64,000 nt of DNA from Bythopirellula sp041737835 (GTDB lineage: Bacteria; Planctomycetota; Planctomycetia; Pirellulales; Lacipirellulaceae). The DNA lies in the NCBI GenBank assembly GCA_041737835.1, contig JBGSQY010000050.1; one strand, written 5' to 3'. Positions 33,944-43,727 of this stretch are shown piece after piece (the stretch's first letter is position 1; every line of letters starts with the position of its first letter). The notes under the pieces were generated by a model. That model saw only the letters and a list, made by a program, of their open reading frames with translations. It was not told the origin of the DNA and did no database searches. The position numbers and the translations under genes were made by a program.

Positions 33944-36205
33944 TCACTTCTCCACCACGCGCAACAACAGCGGCAGCGCCACCAGATTCCCAACCAGACC
34001 GCCGATCATGGTGAGGCTCACCAGCGTGCCGAAGTAGACCGTCGGGATAAACTCGCTGAAGCAGAGCGTTGAAAAGCCCACCATCAGGGCGAGCGTGGCC
34101 AGCACCGCGGCGCGGCCGACGCTCGATTGCACGTCGAGCAATGCTTGATCGCGTGACAGGCCTTGACGCTTTAATCTTAGATAGGACATCACGTAGTGAA
34201 TCGAGCCGTCGACGGAGAGCCCCACCGAGACGGCGGCGATCATGGCGGCGCCCATGTTGATTTTTAGGCCTAACCAGCCCATCACACCAAACAACCAAAA
34301 CACGGGCAAGATATTGGGAATCAGCGTAGCCACGGCAAGCGGCAAACTGCGAAATGCCCACGCCATCACCAACAAAATACTAATGGCAGAGACGGCAAAG
34401 GTCGTCCACTGATCGCGCAGTAAGCTTTCGATCAGGTGAGTAAACAACACAAAGTAGCCCGTGACGTGTGCCTGAGGGTATTCCTTGGAAGTCGTCGCGC
34501 GAACTTGAGTGATCAAAACGGCTTTTTCACTGGCTTTGAGACGTTCCGGGGCGCGCAACATAATGCGCAAATAGCGTTTGTCGCTGTCGGCGGTGGGGTT
34601 GTAGATCGTGGCGATGAAATCAGGAAGCCTTCCGCGAACTAGACTCAAACTACCCCGTACCGCCATATCAGCGCCAAGGGTAATCCGTTTCAAACCACCA
34701 CTGCCCGCATCGAGCATATCGGCCAGCGAAGTTGTCTTGGTCAGACCGGGGGCTTGTTGGCGTAACTGCTCTTCAAATTCAAGGATCTCCAACACAAAAG
34801 CTTTATTCATTCGAGCAGGCGCAGGGATAAGAATATCCCAAACACCCGCCCCTCCAAAATTGTTGTCAACAAATTGAAATCCGCGGACGAGATCGCTGTT
34901 TTGACGAAAATTGCGGGTGAAATCGGTCTCTTGTTCGAGGCGAATATTTCCCACCACGGCCAACATTGTGATGGCCACGGAAGTCAGTCCAATGAGCCGA
35001 GCGTGTCGACAGCTCCAGTCGTAGAGCGCTTGTAAGCGCCATTGCAGACGCCTGGCCTCGAGTTCCGGTTGGGGTTTCTCGCGATGCTTGCCAAAGAGAA
35101 TGATGGCCGGTGAAATCATCACGATTACGACGAGAACCAGCATGCTGCCGATCGCCATCATCAAGCCAAAGTCGACAACCGGTTTGACGCTGGAGACCAT
35201 CAGCGCGGCGAAGCCCAAGGCATCGGTCAAGCAGGCATAGAACAGCGGGGCAGCCACCAATTCGGCGGTTCGCTGGAAAGCTTCGCGTGGCGGAAGCCCA
35301 GCGAGACGTTCATCTCGATAGCGAACGATCACGTGCATCACCGCGGCAATTCCCACAACGGTGACGATCGCCGCGAGCATCGAGCTCACCATGCTTAGCT
35401 CAAGATCGAGCGCCACGAGAACGCCGCGGGTCATGGCCAATGTCAGTTGCACTAGTAAGAGAGGCAGCACCAGCCAACGAAGGTCCCGAAAGCAAATCCA
35501 AAACGTAATCAACAAGAGCGCCAAGCACCACGTATTGAGCCGGCGTCCATCGATCTCCAAGAGATCAAACGCCTCGCCGATGAGTACCGGCTCGCCGATC
35601 AAGACTCCGCCGGGCAAGGGCTTCACAAGCTTGCGAAGCCCGGCCAGAGTTTCACGTGTGGGAACCTTCGCGTTGGCATCTTTATCCAACAAACAAACCA
35701 CACCGGCTGCATCCAAGGTGTCGTTATGGGTGTAGCCGGCAAACACATCCTTGAGCTTTTCTGCGCGGATGTTGGTGTGAAATTCTTTTCCTGCATTACC
35801 AAGCAGGCCCGGAACATCGTGCAGTGATACGACTGACACCACGCCGGGGAGTTCTCGGGCGGCTTGCGCCAATTGATCAACGCGTGCCAATCCCTCGGCT
35901 GTGGGCAACTTGGGATCACGATATACGGCCAGGACGATTTGATGTTGCCCGAACGCTTGTTGTAACTTTTGATAAGGTGCGAGCAGCGGATCATCGGGAG
36001 CGAACATTCGTTCCAGGGACCGATCCATTTGCAAATCGCGCCCCATGTAAGCACCGGCTCCTCCCAATACGAGCGCCAACGCCAACAGCCACCATCGCTG
36101 CTCAATGAGCCAATGAATCGCTGAATGAGTGGAAGTGTCGGACATCGTGTCGGCATGACGGAGTGGGAAAGAACGCAAGGCGGGATGCGTAGTATCGATG
36201 TTCAT
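33944..36205 (-). CDS. MMPL/RND superfamily transporter
   Basis: 753 residues with about twelve transmembrane helices in two halves separated by large periplasmic loops: the first helix WWLLALALVLGGAGAYMG, a loop to about 210, a helix cluster (LNTWCLALLLITFWICF; DLELSMVSSMLAAIVTVVGIAAVMHVIV), then a second repeat (WTTFAVSAISILLVMAWAF; PLAVATLIPNILPVFWLFGVMGWLGLKINMGAAMIAAVSVGLSVDGSIHY). A G-x-S-V-D-G-x-I-H-Y motif is typical. The family exports lipids such as hopanoids (HpnN), so a lipid substrate is possible. An alternative ATG at 36145 would remove 20 residues. It diverges from the LptD-like gene. Confidence 0.87.
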   Translation of the reverse strand: MNIDTTHPALRSFPLRHADTMSDTSTHSAIHWLIEQRWWLLALALVLGGAGAYMGRDLQMDRSLERMFAPDDPLLAPYQKLQQAFGQHQIVLAVYRDPKLPTAEGLARVDQLAQAARELPGVVSVVSLHDVPGLLGNAGKEFHTNIRAEKLKDVFAGYTHNDTLDAAGVVCLLDKDANAKVPTRETLAGLRKLVKPLPGGVLIGEPVLIGEAFDLLEIDGRRLNTWCLALLLITFWICFRDLRWLVLPLLLVQLTLAMTRGVLVALDLELSMVSSMLAAIVTVVGIAAVMHVIVRYRDERLAGLPPREAFQRTAELVAAPLFYACLTDALGFAALMVSSVKPVVDFGLMMAIGSMLVLVVIVMISPAIILFGKHREKPQPELEARRLQWRLQALYDWSCRHARLIGLTSVAITMLAVVGNIRLEQETDFTRNFRQNSDLVRGFQFVDNNFGGAGVWDILIPAPARMNKAFVLEILEFEEQLRQQAPGLTKTTSLADMLDAGSGGLKRITLGADMAVRGSLSLVRGRLPDFIATIYNPTADSDKRYLRIMLRAPERLKASEKAVLITQVRATTSKEYPQAHVTGYFVLFTHLIESLLRDQWTTFAVSAISILLVMAWAFRSLPLAVATLIPNILPVFWLFGVMGWLGLKINMGAAMIAAVSVGLSVDGSIHYVMSYLRLKRQGLSRDQALLDVQSSVGRAAVLATLALMVGFSTLCFSEFIPTVYFGTLVSLTMIGGLVGNLVALPLLLRVVEK

Positions 36206-36479
36206 GGCAGGCTCGACAACTCAAGGGGAGACGGGAACGGCCGGTTACTCTGCTGAGCGCAGGCGGTGCTGGCGTGTTACCTACCAAGTTGAAAAATCGA
36301 ACGCGCCACTACGGCGGCTTGCGGAAGCCAGATGGCCGAATAATTTGGCGTTTTAAGTCGTTGACTTCAAAGGCTTTAGGAACTGCTAGCAACAAGCCAA
36401 AGTACCTTGCTTCCCTTTTTGACGGCTCCTATACTTCGCCACCCAAATTTGGGCAGGATTTTTTTCGTAACTCGAACCC

Positions 36480-39400
36480 TTGCTTATCGTTGGCACGATT
36501 GCCATTCCCATTTCAGAAAGCCCACCCCTGAGCATCGCGCGCATTACCAAGCGTTGCCCGCCCTCTCTCCGCACCAGCCGGACCGGCTCGCGGTGCGCAA
36601 AGTTTTTCCGTGTGTTGCTCACGCTGGTGTGTTTTCTCGGTTCGAATGAATTTAGTTCTCGCGACTTGCGAGCCGAGGAGCCTGCTCCAGCTGCGAGTGC
36701 GACGGTAGAGCCGATCACCATCGCGGCTGATTGGTGTTGCCGCTGGCAGCAAGGGACCTACGAAGTTTGGCATCTGAAAGGGAATTGCTACATCAACCAC
36801 GGGCTCACCTATGCCCGTGCGCCCGAAGCTGTGTTGTGGCTCGATGCCAACCGACCGGCTCACGATCCGAATCGTGTCGTGGTGTACATGGAAGCTTCGC
36901 GCACCGACAAAGTCGTGATCGACGATTCTCCGGGCGCTGGCGATCAATCTTCGCGCAAGACCGAAACCGCTTGGTTCAAGCGTTTGGAAACCAACGGCGA
37001 ATTGCGGATGAAATTGCCCGAACCGGTGATCGCGACTCCACAACCACCACAAATTTACGATCGGGGCCTCGCGCATTTCGATCCCGAACATCAACGCCAA
37101 TTGATGCTCGCACAATACAACGAATTCTTGCCCCCGGCGGTCGCGGTTCAGCCTAGCCCCAGCGGCATGCGACGGATCGAGTTCTTCCCGCGTAGCGATT
37201 TTCCGCCTGATATTCAGAGCAAGAATCTGCCCTCGGGCGAAACGGCCGTGACCGTTTCCGGTGGTATGCGGCTGCTCATCGAAGGTTTGCCGACTAACGG
37301 TTTGCCGAGTGCTTTTGGTCCCGTTGGTACGGTGGATATCACGACCGATCGCGCGGTGATTTGGACTGCTGGCGACTTGGGCGTCGGTGGGCAATCGTTC
37401 CAAAGCCAGGACACGCCGCTGCAAATCTACATGGAAGGGAACATCGAGTTCCGCCAAGGGGATCGCGTTGTTTATGCCGACCGCATGTTCTATGACGTGC
37501 GCCGTCAGGTGGGTGTGATCTTGAACGCGGAATTGCTCACGCCGCTTCCCCGGACCGAGAATTTTGAATATCAGGGGCTCGTTCGCTTACGTGCCGCGGC
37601 GATTCGCCAACTCGATGCTGCGAATTTCTCCGCCACTGATGCACTGGTCACCACGAGCCGTTTGGAAGAACCGAGCTACCATTTCGGCGCCAACGAAATC
37701 ACGTTCCAAGACATGCAAACGCAGGCCTTCGATCCGCAAACGGGGGCCGTCATCACCGATCACGCACAGCTCGCCGAAAGCCAAGGCAATTTCGTCTATC
37801 TCTCGGGCGTGCCAATCTTCTATTGGCCGACGATTGCCACCGACCTGCGCAAGCCGACCTTTTTCATCGATAGCGTTCGTCTTGGCAACGACAACGTGTT
37901 TGGCTTCCAATCGATGTTCGACCTGGATGCCTACCAATTGTTCGGCATTCGTAACGCTCCCGCTGGCACGGATTGGGGTTTGAGCCTCGATTACTTGAGC
38001 AAGCGCGGTTTGGGCCACGGCACCGATTTCTCGTATGGCCGGAACGATATCTTTGGCTTTACGGGTCCGGCGCAAGGAATCTTCGATTACTGGGGCATCT
38101 ACGATAACGGCAACGACAACCTCGGCTTTGGCCGCCGCGATATTGTGCCCGAGGCAAACTATCGATATCGGCTCTACGGCCAACATAGGCAACGGTTGGA
38201 CAACGGCTGGGAAATCACCGGTGAATCGGGTTGGAGTAGCGATCTCACGTTCGTCGAGCAATACTTCGAACAAGAATGGGATGAACGCCGTGATCCGCGC
38301 ACCGGTCTGCGGGCGAGGCACATCGTCGACAATCGCGAATTCCTGATCGAAGCCAATGCCCAAGTGAATCCGTTCTTTACGGAAACGGGTTGGTTGCCGC
38401 GACTCGATCATTACTGGCTGGGTCAGTCGCTCTGCGACGATACGCTCACTTGGTTTGAGCATTCGCAGGCGGCGTATGGGCGCATTGACTACGCAAGCAC
38501 GCCGACGAATCCGACGTTGGCCTCTCAGGTGGCCGATGGCTTGCCGTGGCAAGGTCCTCCCAGCACGAATTTGGCGGGTGAGCGCTTGGTCACGCGTCAG
38601 GAACTCGATCTGCCCATGATGCTCGGTGGCGTGAAAGTCGTGCCGTTTGCACTGGGTGAACTCGCGCAATGGGGCGAGGATCTCAACGGCGAGGAACTTC
38701 AGCGGGCGTACATTAACACTGGCGTGCGGGCCAGCATGCCGTTCTGGGCGACGTTCCCGAGTGTGCAAGATCCGTTGTTCAATTTAAATGGCTTGTCGCA
38801 CAAAGTCGTGTTTGAAGCGGAAGCCACCTACGCCGATTCCAGTCAAGATTTCGATCAACTGCCGCTGTACGATCCGCTTCAGGATCAAAATATCTTGCAG
38901 ATGAACTTGCGAACCTACACCGGTTTGTTGCCACCCCAGATTCAGGATCCTAAATTCCTTGCACCGAATTACGCTTTACGGACCGGTATCCAAAGTTGGG
39001 TTACGTCGCCGACGACTGAAATCGCCGACGATCTGGCGACCTTGCGTTTGGGTATGCGGCATCGTTGGCAAACCAAACGTGGTGGCCCCGGGCGGCAACA
39101 CATCGTCGATTGGCTCACTATTGATTCGAACATCACGTACTTCCCAGACGCCAATCGCGATAACTTCGGTCAAGATATCGGCCTGTTCAATTACGACGCC
39201 CGTTGGCATTTGGGAGATCGCTTTACCGTCCTCTCGGATGGCTTCGCCGACTTCTTCGGCGACGGTATGAAGACGATTTCCGCCGGTGTGCTATTGAATC
39301 GTCCCACACGGGGCAATGCTTATCTGGGCTTGCAATCGATTGGCGGGCCGATCGAGAGTAACGCCCTGATTGGCAGCTACAACTATCGCATCAGCGAGAA

Positions 39401-39638
39401 ATGGATTTCCTCACTCGGTGCTTCTTACGACTTTAGTGATACCGGCGCGATCGGCCAGTCAATTTCCGTCTCGCGGATTGGCGAATCGCTGCTCGTGACT
39501 TCCGGCTTGGCGTACGATTCATCGAAAGACAACGTCAGCTTCATCTTTGCTATCGAACCACGATTCTTGCCGAAGCTCAATCTCACCAGCCGCACCGGCA
39601 TCGAAGTGCCACCCGCGGGCGCGTATGGGATCGAGTAG
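36480..39638 (+). CDS. LptD/OstA-like outer-membrane protein
   Basis: About 1,052 residues from TTG at 36480; the true start is uncertain, because the signal peptide seems to be FFRVLLTLVCFLGSNEFSSRDLRA, about 40 codons in. The N-terminal part has OstA-like beta-taco repeats (ITIAADWCCRWQQGTYEVWHLKGNC; VYMEGNIEFRQGDRVVYADRMFYDVRRQVGVILNAEL), and the C-terminal half (from about 500) reads as an outer-membrane beta-barrel with alternating aromatic residues (FGFTGPAQGIFDYWGIYD, YRYRLYGQHRQRL). LptD inserts LPS in the outer membrane. Many planctomycetes carry such proteins, though their lipid substrate is not settled. It diverges from the MMPL exporter. Confidence 0.82.
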   Translation: MLIVGTIAIPISESPPLSIARITKRCPPSLRTSRTGSRCAKFFRVLLTLVCFLGSNEFSSRDLRAEEPAPAASATVEPITIAADWCCRWQQGTYEVWHLKGNCYINHGLTYARAPEAVLWLDANRPAHDPNRVVVYMEASRTDKVVIDDSPGAGDQSSRKTETAWFKRLETNGELRMKLPEPVIATPQPPQIYDRGLAHFDPEHQRQLMLAQYNEFLPPAVAVQPSPSGMRRIEFFPRSDFPPDIQSKNLPSGETAVTVSGGMRLLIEGLPTNGLPSAFGPVGTVDITTDRAVIWTAGDLGVGGQSFQSQDTPLQIYMEGNIEFRQGDRVVYADRMFYDVRRQVGVILNAELLTPLPRTENFEYQGLVRLRAAAIRQLDAANFSATDALVTTSRLEEPSYHFGANEITFQDMQTQAFDPQTGAVITDHAQLAESQGNFVYLSGVPIFYWPTIATDLRKPTFFIDSVRLGNDNVFGFQSMFDLDAYQLFGIRNAPAGTDWGLSLDYLSKRGLGHGTDFSYGRNDIFGFTGPAQGIFDYWGIYDNGNDNLGFGRRDIVPEANYRYRLYGQHRQRLDNGWEITGESGWSSDLTFVEQYFEQEWDERRDPRTGLRARHIVDNREFLIEANAQVNPFFTETGWLPRLDHYWLGQSLCDDTLTWFEHSQAAYGRIDYASTPTNPTLASQVADGLPWQGPPSTNLAGERLVTRQELDLPMMLGGVKVVPFALGELAQWGEDLNGEELQRAYINTGVRASMPFWATFPSVQDPLFNLNGLSHKVVFEAEATYADSSQDFDQLPLYDPLQDQNILQMNLRTYTGLLPPQIQDPKFLAPNYALRTGIQSWVTSPTTEIADDLATLRLGMRHRWQTKRGGPGRQHIVDWLTIDSNITYFPDANRDNFGQDIGLFNYDARWHLGDRFTVLSDGFADFFGDGMKTISAGVLLNRPTRGNAYLGLQSIGGPIESNALIGSYNYRISEKWISSLGASYDFSDTGAIGQSISVSRIGESLLVTSGLAYDSSKDNVSFIFAIEPRFLPKLNLTSRTGIEVPPAGAYGIE

Positions 39639-39694
39639 CAGTACTCCCAGAGCTGGGACAAATCCCAAACGAGCAGGCTCGCCAGGTGTGTCAC

Positions 39695-39853
39695 TTACTT
39701 CTGCATCAAAATTAAAACACCGGCCACGATCGCCAGCACGGCTGTGATGTCGGCACTGTGTGAGAAGCTTACCCCTAGGAATGGCGCGGTGAGCACGCCG
39801 AACAGAATCAGCCAAATGGCCAGCAATAACATCCCGAGGTTCTTGGGAACATT
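39695..39853 (-). CDS. Small membrane protein, 52 residues
   Basis: ATG at 39853 opens MFPRNLGMLLLAIWLILFGVL and ends AVLAIVAGVLILMQK at the TAA 39697-39695. There are two clear transmembrane helices, PRNLG on the cytoplasmic end and QK at the other. It is too short for usual ORF cutoffs. Small two-helix proteins of this type recur in planctomycetes; function unknown. It faces the end of the LptD-like gene on the opposite strand with a 56-bp gap. Confidence 0.75.
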   Translation of the reverse strand, partial: NVPKNLGMLLLAIWLILFGVLTAPFLGVSFSHSADITAVLAIVAGVLILMQK

Positions 39854-40090
39854 CATCGTAGGATTATCCAAGTGAAAGTAGCTTCGCCCGGATTGAGAAA
39901 TCCTGGCCTATGGTGTACTTCGACAGGCGGCCTGATGAGCATGAGCGCATCACGAAAGTGAGAGCACATTCCGACGAGACCTGACCGAAGGACCGGGTTG
40001 AGCCAATATTCACGCTCCTTTTGTCAGCAAATTGATAATCCAGTTAATTTAAGTGTATTGAATGAATTGCCCAGAAGATCGGCTATTCAC

Positions 40091-40690
40091 TTAGTTCATT
40101 TCTGCGCTCACGTCGAACCGTTCATACACTCGTTCGCCCATCGCCGACAATTGCGAACCCCATTCGCTGAACGATTCGCGCAATTTGCCCTGAGTCGTGC
40201 GGGAAATTTCGTTCAACACCGTGACCTCAGGAAGTTTCAACTGCGCGAGCGGTGAATAATCTTGCGATGTTCGTGCGGCTTGAGCGAACACGCCCAGCAT
40301 TTCGTCGGGCATCGCCGCTAATTGAGTCGAAATCATCTTGGCGTGCTCGGCTCGCGTTTGCTGTTCCGCGTAATTGTTGAAGAGCAATGTACCGACCAGC
40401 AAAATCGCTGCTGCGGCAGCCATCCAGCCAACTGGTCGGTAAGCGAAGACACGTTCAGGCGGTGCTTCGCGTCGAGCTGTTAAGCTTATCGCGGCAGAAG
40501 CAGGCCGACTCGCCAGCTCCTTGCGACGAGTGCTCGCCGACACGCGCAGCAAATCGTCGAGTTCTTGGGCCTGAGTCGCATAGTTGCGTAAATTCGCATC
40601 GCGCCGCTCCAGCCAACGCAGCCAAGTTGGCAGCGGTGTTCCTTTGTCAAATGAGCGTTGCATCAGAAATTCGAGCCATGTGCGAATCAT
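40091..40690 (-). CDS. Membrane protein paired with the ECF sigma factor, probable anti-sigma factor
   Basis: 199 residues: a cytoplasmic N-terminal domain of about 75 residues (WLEFLMQRSFDKGTPLPTWLRWLERRDANLRNYATQAQELDDLL), one transmembrane helix (GWMAAAAAILLVGTLLF) and a periplasmic C-terminal part with charged helices (QTRAEHAKMISTQLAAMPDEM). Type and order match anti-sigma factors, and the gene overlaps the ECF sigma gene by 4 bp. It lacks the His-x3-Cys-x2-Cys zinc motif of ZAS anti-sigma factors, so it belongs to another anti-sigma class or is only a sigma-linked membrane protein. Confidence 0.72.
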   Translation of the reverse strand: MIRTWLEFLMQRSFDKGTPLPTWLRWLERRDANLRNYATQAQELDDLLRVSASTRRKELASRPASAAISLTARREAPPERVFAYRPVGWMAAAAAILLVGTLLFNNYAEQQTRAEHAKMISTQLAAMPDEMLGVFAQAARTSQDYSPLAQLKLPEVTVLNEISRTTQGKLRESFSEWGSQLSAMGERVYERFDVSAEMN

Positions 40691-41379
40691 GATTTGTTTC
40701 TCCCGGCGAGCTGGTAAACCGCGTCTCCGCTGCCTGAATCAAACAGCAAAGTGGGCGATAGCTCAGTGTTCGAGAATTCCTCTTCGGCAGCGTCGTCCTC
40801 CGTGACGGTCAGTTTTTTTAAATGAGGCAGCAAGGCCTTACGAGCGCGGAACAACAGCACGCTGACCGATGTTTTGGTTCGCCCCAGCGATTGGGCGACT
40901 TCTGGAATCGATTGCTCCTCGCCGTAGAACAACCACAAAGCGGTCCATTGTTCCGCCTTTAATGCACGGTCAGCGATCTGCCAGAGTTGATCGCGTTCTT
41001 CACGGCGGCTGGCTTGTTCGTGGGGCGAATGCGAGCCGTCGGTCAATTCCAACGGCCCGTCTACTTGTTGCCCCATTGGCAAAGTTTTCCGACGGGAATG
41101 CCCCGCGGCGAGTCGCAAGGCGATTGTGAATATCCAAGGACTCAATCGTTGCTGTGGATCGTAGAGATGAATCTTTTCGTACACCCGCAGCAAGGTTTGC
41201 TGCACAACGTCTTCGGCGTCCTCCCGCGTGGGAAGACGCCGTGTTAAGACGTGCAGCAAGCGCGGTCGCAGGCGACGGTCCAGCTCTGCAAAACTTTCCA
41301 CGCAGCCGTCCTGCACGCGCTGAGCCAATTGCTCATCGCTCTGATCTGCCGATTCGGTGGTTGCCGTTGGATTCGCCAT
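40687..41379 (-). CDS. ECF sigma factor
   Basis: 230 residues. Region 2 is FAELDRRLRPRLLHVLTRRLPTREDAEDVVQQTLLRVYEKIHLYDPQQRLSPWIFTIALRLA, region 4 is LKAEQWTALWLFYGEEQSIPEVAQSLGRTKTSVSVLLFRARKALLPHL. A Glu-rich C-terminal tail of about 40 residues (TVTEDDAAEEEFSNTEL) follows and is not part of the fold. ECF factors direct transcription of stress or envelope genes when released by a membrane anti-sigma factor. It is 24 bp from the secreted protein upstream and overlaps the membrane protein downstream, so the three form a unit. Confidence 0.92.
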   Translation of the reverse strand: MANPTATTESADQSDEQLAQRVQDGCVESFAELDRRLRPRLLHVLTRRLPTREDAEDVVQQTLLRVYEKIHLYDPQQRLSPWIFTIALRLAAGHSRRKTLPMGQQVDGPLELTDGSHSPHEQASRREERDQLWQIADRALKAEQWTALWLFYGEEQSIPEVAQSLGRTKTSVSVLLFRARKALLPHLKKLTVTEDDAAEEEFSNTELSPTLLFDSGSGDAVYQLAGRNKS

Positions 41380-41403
41380 TAAAGCGTGGACCGTTGCGTG
41401 AAT

Positions 41404-42354
41404 CTATTTAATCTCGTCAATTAAGCCTTGAACCACATCATAACCGACTTGGAAATTGGCTATGACGCTTGTCTCGCCTTCAGCATGGCTCACGCTCAGG
41501 TGATTAAGCATCTCGGCCAGCTTTTTGGCTTCTTCGTCGTTGTCGGGGACGGCCAGTTGCACCATCGCCTTCATGCCGACTATTAACTGATTGATCTGCT
41601 GAGCCCGAGCCGGCGTATCGGCTGTGATATTGGCGTCGATGGAGAGCGTATCTTGTGCTGACGCAGCCGAAAGGGCCAGCGACTGAATCGTCTTGATCAA
41701 ACCCGAGCCAGGGGCATCTTGATCGATTTCGATGGGAGCTTTGGAAAGATCGTTTACGGAGATTGACAGAAACTTTTCGCCCGTGAGTTGGCCAGCAAGT
41801 TCAGCCGTGCCTGCAGTTTGCAATTCCTTGGCCAAGGCTACGGTTGTTTCGCGATTGAAGGAACCGACAAACACGTAATTCTGATTGCCGCTGGTCTTGG
41901 GCATCGCGCACCACATCCGGGGGATGTCTTCTTTTTCGGCAACGAAGGAATGCACGATCGTATTCTCGTCGAGGTCTTCCGATTGGTAACCGGGAGCGGC
42001 TAGAAGCCACCCTTCGATATTGCCACGGTTAGGTCCGAGGTTGGCGATTACAGTCGCCGATGTTTTCTCGAAGTCGTTACCGTAAATCACTACCTCACCA
42101 ATCGCCGTGCGTGGATCGAAGCCTAAGGCGTCGATGAGTGCCTTCACATCGAGTTCTTTCTCTTTGCCTTTGTCGGTATTCTCGGCGATGACCTTATTAA
42201 TCATGTCCCCCAGCGGACTGGCAAACAGACCTTTGACGTTGATGTGCAGTTGCCACGCCGCGTCGGTCGTGGGGGCCGTCGCCGTGGTTTGCGCGATCGC
42301 CGGCAAAGCGGTTAAGAAGAAAACAAGCGTGAGTAGTTTTGAAACGTATTTCAT
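41404..42354 (-). CDS. Secreted protein of unknown function, first gene of the ECF unit
   Basis: 316 residues with signal peptide (SKLLTLVFFLTALPAIAQT). A mixed alpha/beta body has segments such as INVKGLFASPLGDMINKVI, VVIYGNDFEKTSATVIANL and IANFQVGYDVVQGLIDEIK; no cysteine pairs or catalytic motif. Related proteins occur widely in planctomycetes. Its position upstream of the ECF sigma and membrane partner suggests it is the sensor or a regulated output of that system. The gene ends 24 bp before the sigma start. Confidence 0.8.
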   Translation of the reverse strand: MKYVSKLLTLVFFLTALPAIAQTTATAPTTDAAWQLHINVKGLFASPLGDMINKVIAENTDKGKEKELDVKALIDALGFDPRTAIGEVVIYGNDFEKTSATVIANLGPNRGNIEGWLLAAPGYQSEDLDENTIVHSFVAEKEDIPRMWCAMPKTSGNQNYVFVGSFNRETTVALAKELQTAGTAELAGQLTGEKFLSISVNDLSKAPIEIDQDAPGSGLIKTIQSLALSAASAQDTLSIDANITADTPARAQQINQLIVGMKAMVQLAVPDNDEEAKKLAEMLNHLSVSHAEGETSVIANFQVGYDVVQGLIDEIK

Positions 42355-42548
42355 GGTCGCACTCCTAGCAAGAAAATGGGATCGAAAGGTGTTGGTTTTT
42401 AGCGGCCGCTACCAAGACTACGCGACCTCAGCCCCGAGAATTACACACAGCATAACGCAATCGGCGCTGCTGGCATTTCGCCAAAATGGCGGGGAAATTG
42501 GCGATTTTGCAAAATTCGCCATAAAAGTTAGAAAACCGTTGGCTGAAA

Positions 42549-43709
42549 TCAATCCAACCAGTCCTGCGCTTCGAGCCGTTCGGGGACGTACACCTCGGTG
42601 ACGTAGCTAATATCTTTCGAGATCAGCGATTCGACTTCCAACTTGAAATCGTTTTTGAGCATCCGCTGAATTTCTGCCTGCCAACGCTTCTTTTTCTCGA
42701 ACCACGGGTAATGCGCAATCTGCTTCGCGCGTTTGCGGTCGTTTTCGTTGAGCGCGATCTTCACGCTGTCAGAGAGTTGGCAGCGATCGAAGTCAATGCT
42801 GCGTAGTCCTAAATACTTGGCGTCGGGGATCGCCATGCGTTGCGATTCATAGGCGAGGTTAATCGAACCCTGTTTGATCACGCTGTAGATATAGTAGCCC
42901 CACGGATCGTTATCGAGCACACAATACACGGGCAGTTTCAATTCATTGTGCAATCGATAAAGCATTCGCCGCACGCCGCGCGGGGGTTGTCCACTGCCGT
43001 GCGTGAGAATGCAATTGTGCTTCTGCCAAAATTTGTCTTCGTTGAAGCGTTGCCAGACAGTGCCCTTTTCAACATGGAGGATAAACGTCGCACCGCACTT
43101 TTTCGGATCGAGCTCAATCACTTCGGGCTCAACAATCGAGGGGATCGCGTAGCCACCAGAGCCCATCCGCGAGCAATCAATCGTGTCTCCTTTATCGATC
43201 AGCGTGATGTTGCCGACCATCGCCCCGCGATTTTCCGCGTAGAGATGCAACTCTTCGCGGATCGAATCCAACAGTACTTCAACGTCTTCGATGATCGTGT
43301 CGCACTCATTTTGTTCGTCAAAAGTGTTTTCCTTGGAACCTTCGATCGTGGCTTTAAGCATGTAGTACAGACCCCGGAGGCTCGTTGTCTTTCCCTGATC
43401 GAGCAGCCGCTTGCAGCCGCTCGCTACGAGCATGGTGCGCATGTAGGCCTTGGCTTGCGACAGATCGAAGAGCTGTCGGCGGTTTTTACTGGTGCCCATC
43501 TCAAGGATGCCCTTGCGCGGGCTGAACTTGACGTTCGCCAGCGTGCGCGAAGGGATATCGACATAGGGATCTTTCCGCGTTTTCGCCGCGGCGACCACGC
43601 GATCCGCGAGACCAGTGATGCTCGTCATCGTTTTCTTGTCACGCGGCGTGAGTTTCACCGAGGAACCGCGCTTAGGAGCTTCAACTTTAACGGGGCGTTT
43701 CTTGGCCAT
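42549..43709 (-). CDS. top6A: DNA topoisomerase VI subunit A (Spo11-like)
   Basis: 386 residues, the usual length for Topo VI-A. The order is a basic N-terminus; winged-helix (CAP-like) region with the catalytic tyrosine in TSLRGLYYMLKA (Tyr115 or Tyr116); and a Toprim domain with the acidic DNDPWG motif (YCVLDNDPWGYYIYSVIKQGS). Subunit A makes the double-strand break in a type IIB topoisomerase with subunit B. The partner gene lies just upstream (43811-45937), 101 bp away across a TAGCCGG repeat. Bacterial Topo VI is uncommon; its presence suggests lateral transfer from archaea or an early acquisition in planctomycetes. Confidence 0.95.
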   Translation of the reverse strand: MAKKRPVKVEAPKRGSSVKLTPRDKKTMTSITGLADRVVAAAKTRKDPYVDIPSRTLANVKFSPRKGILEMGTSKNRRQLFDLSQAKAYMRTMLVASGCKRLLDQGKTTSLRGLYYMLKATIEGSKENTFDEQNECDTIIEDVEVLLDSIREELHLYAENRGAMVGNITLIDKGDTIDCSRMGSGGYAIPSIVEPEVIELDPKKCGATFILHVEKGTVWQRFNEDKFWQKHNCILTHGSGQPPRGVRRMLYRLHNELKLPVYCVLDNDPWGYYIYSVIKQGSINLAYESQRMAIPDAKYLGLRSIDFDRCQLSDSVKIALNENDRKRAKQIAHYPWFEKKKRWQAEIQRMLKNDFKLEVESLISKDISYVTEVYVPERLEAQDWLD

Positions 43710-43727
43710 GATGCTTATTTATTTGAT

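Noticed and set aside
39931..39958. Hammerhead-ribozyme-like core (CTGATGAG ... CACGAAAGTG)
   Set aside because: The bases between CTGATGA and GAAA do not form stem II beyond one pair, and no stem I/III flanks were found.
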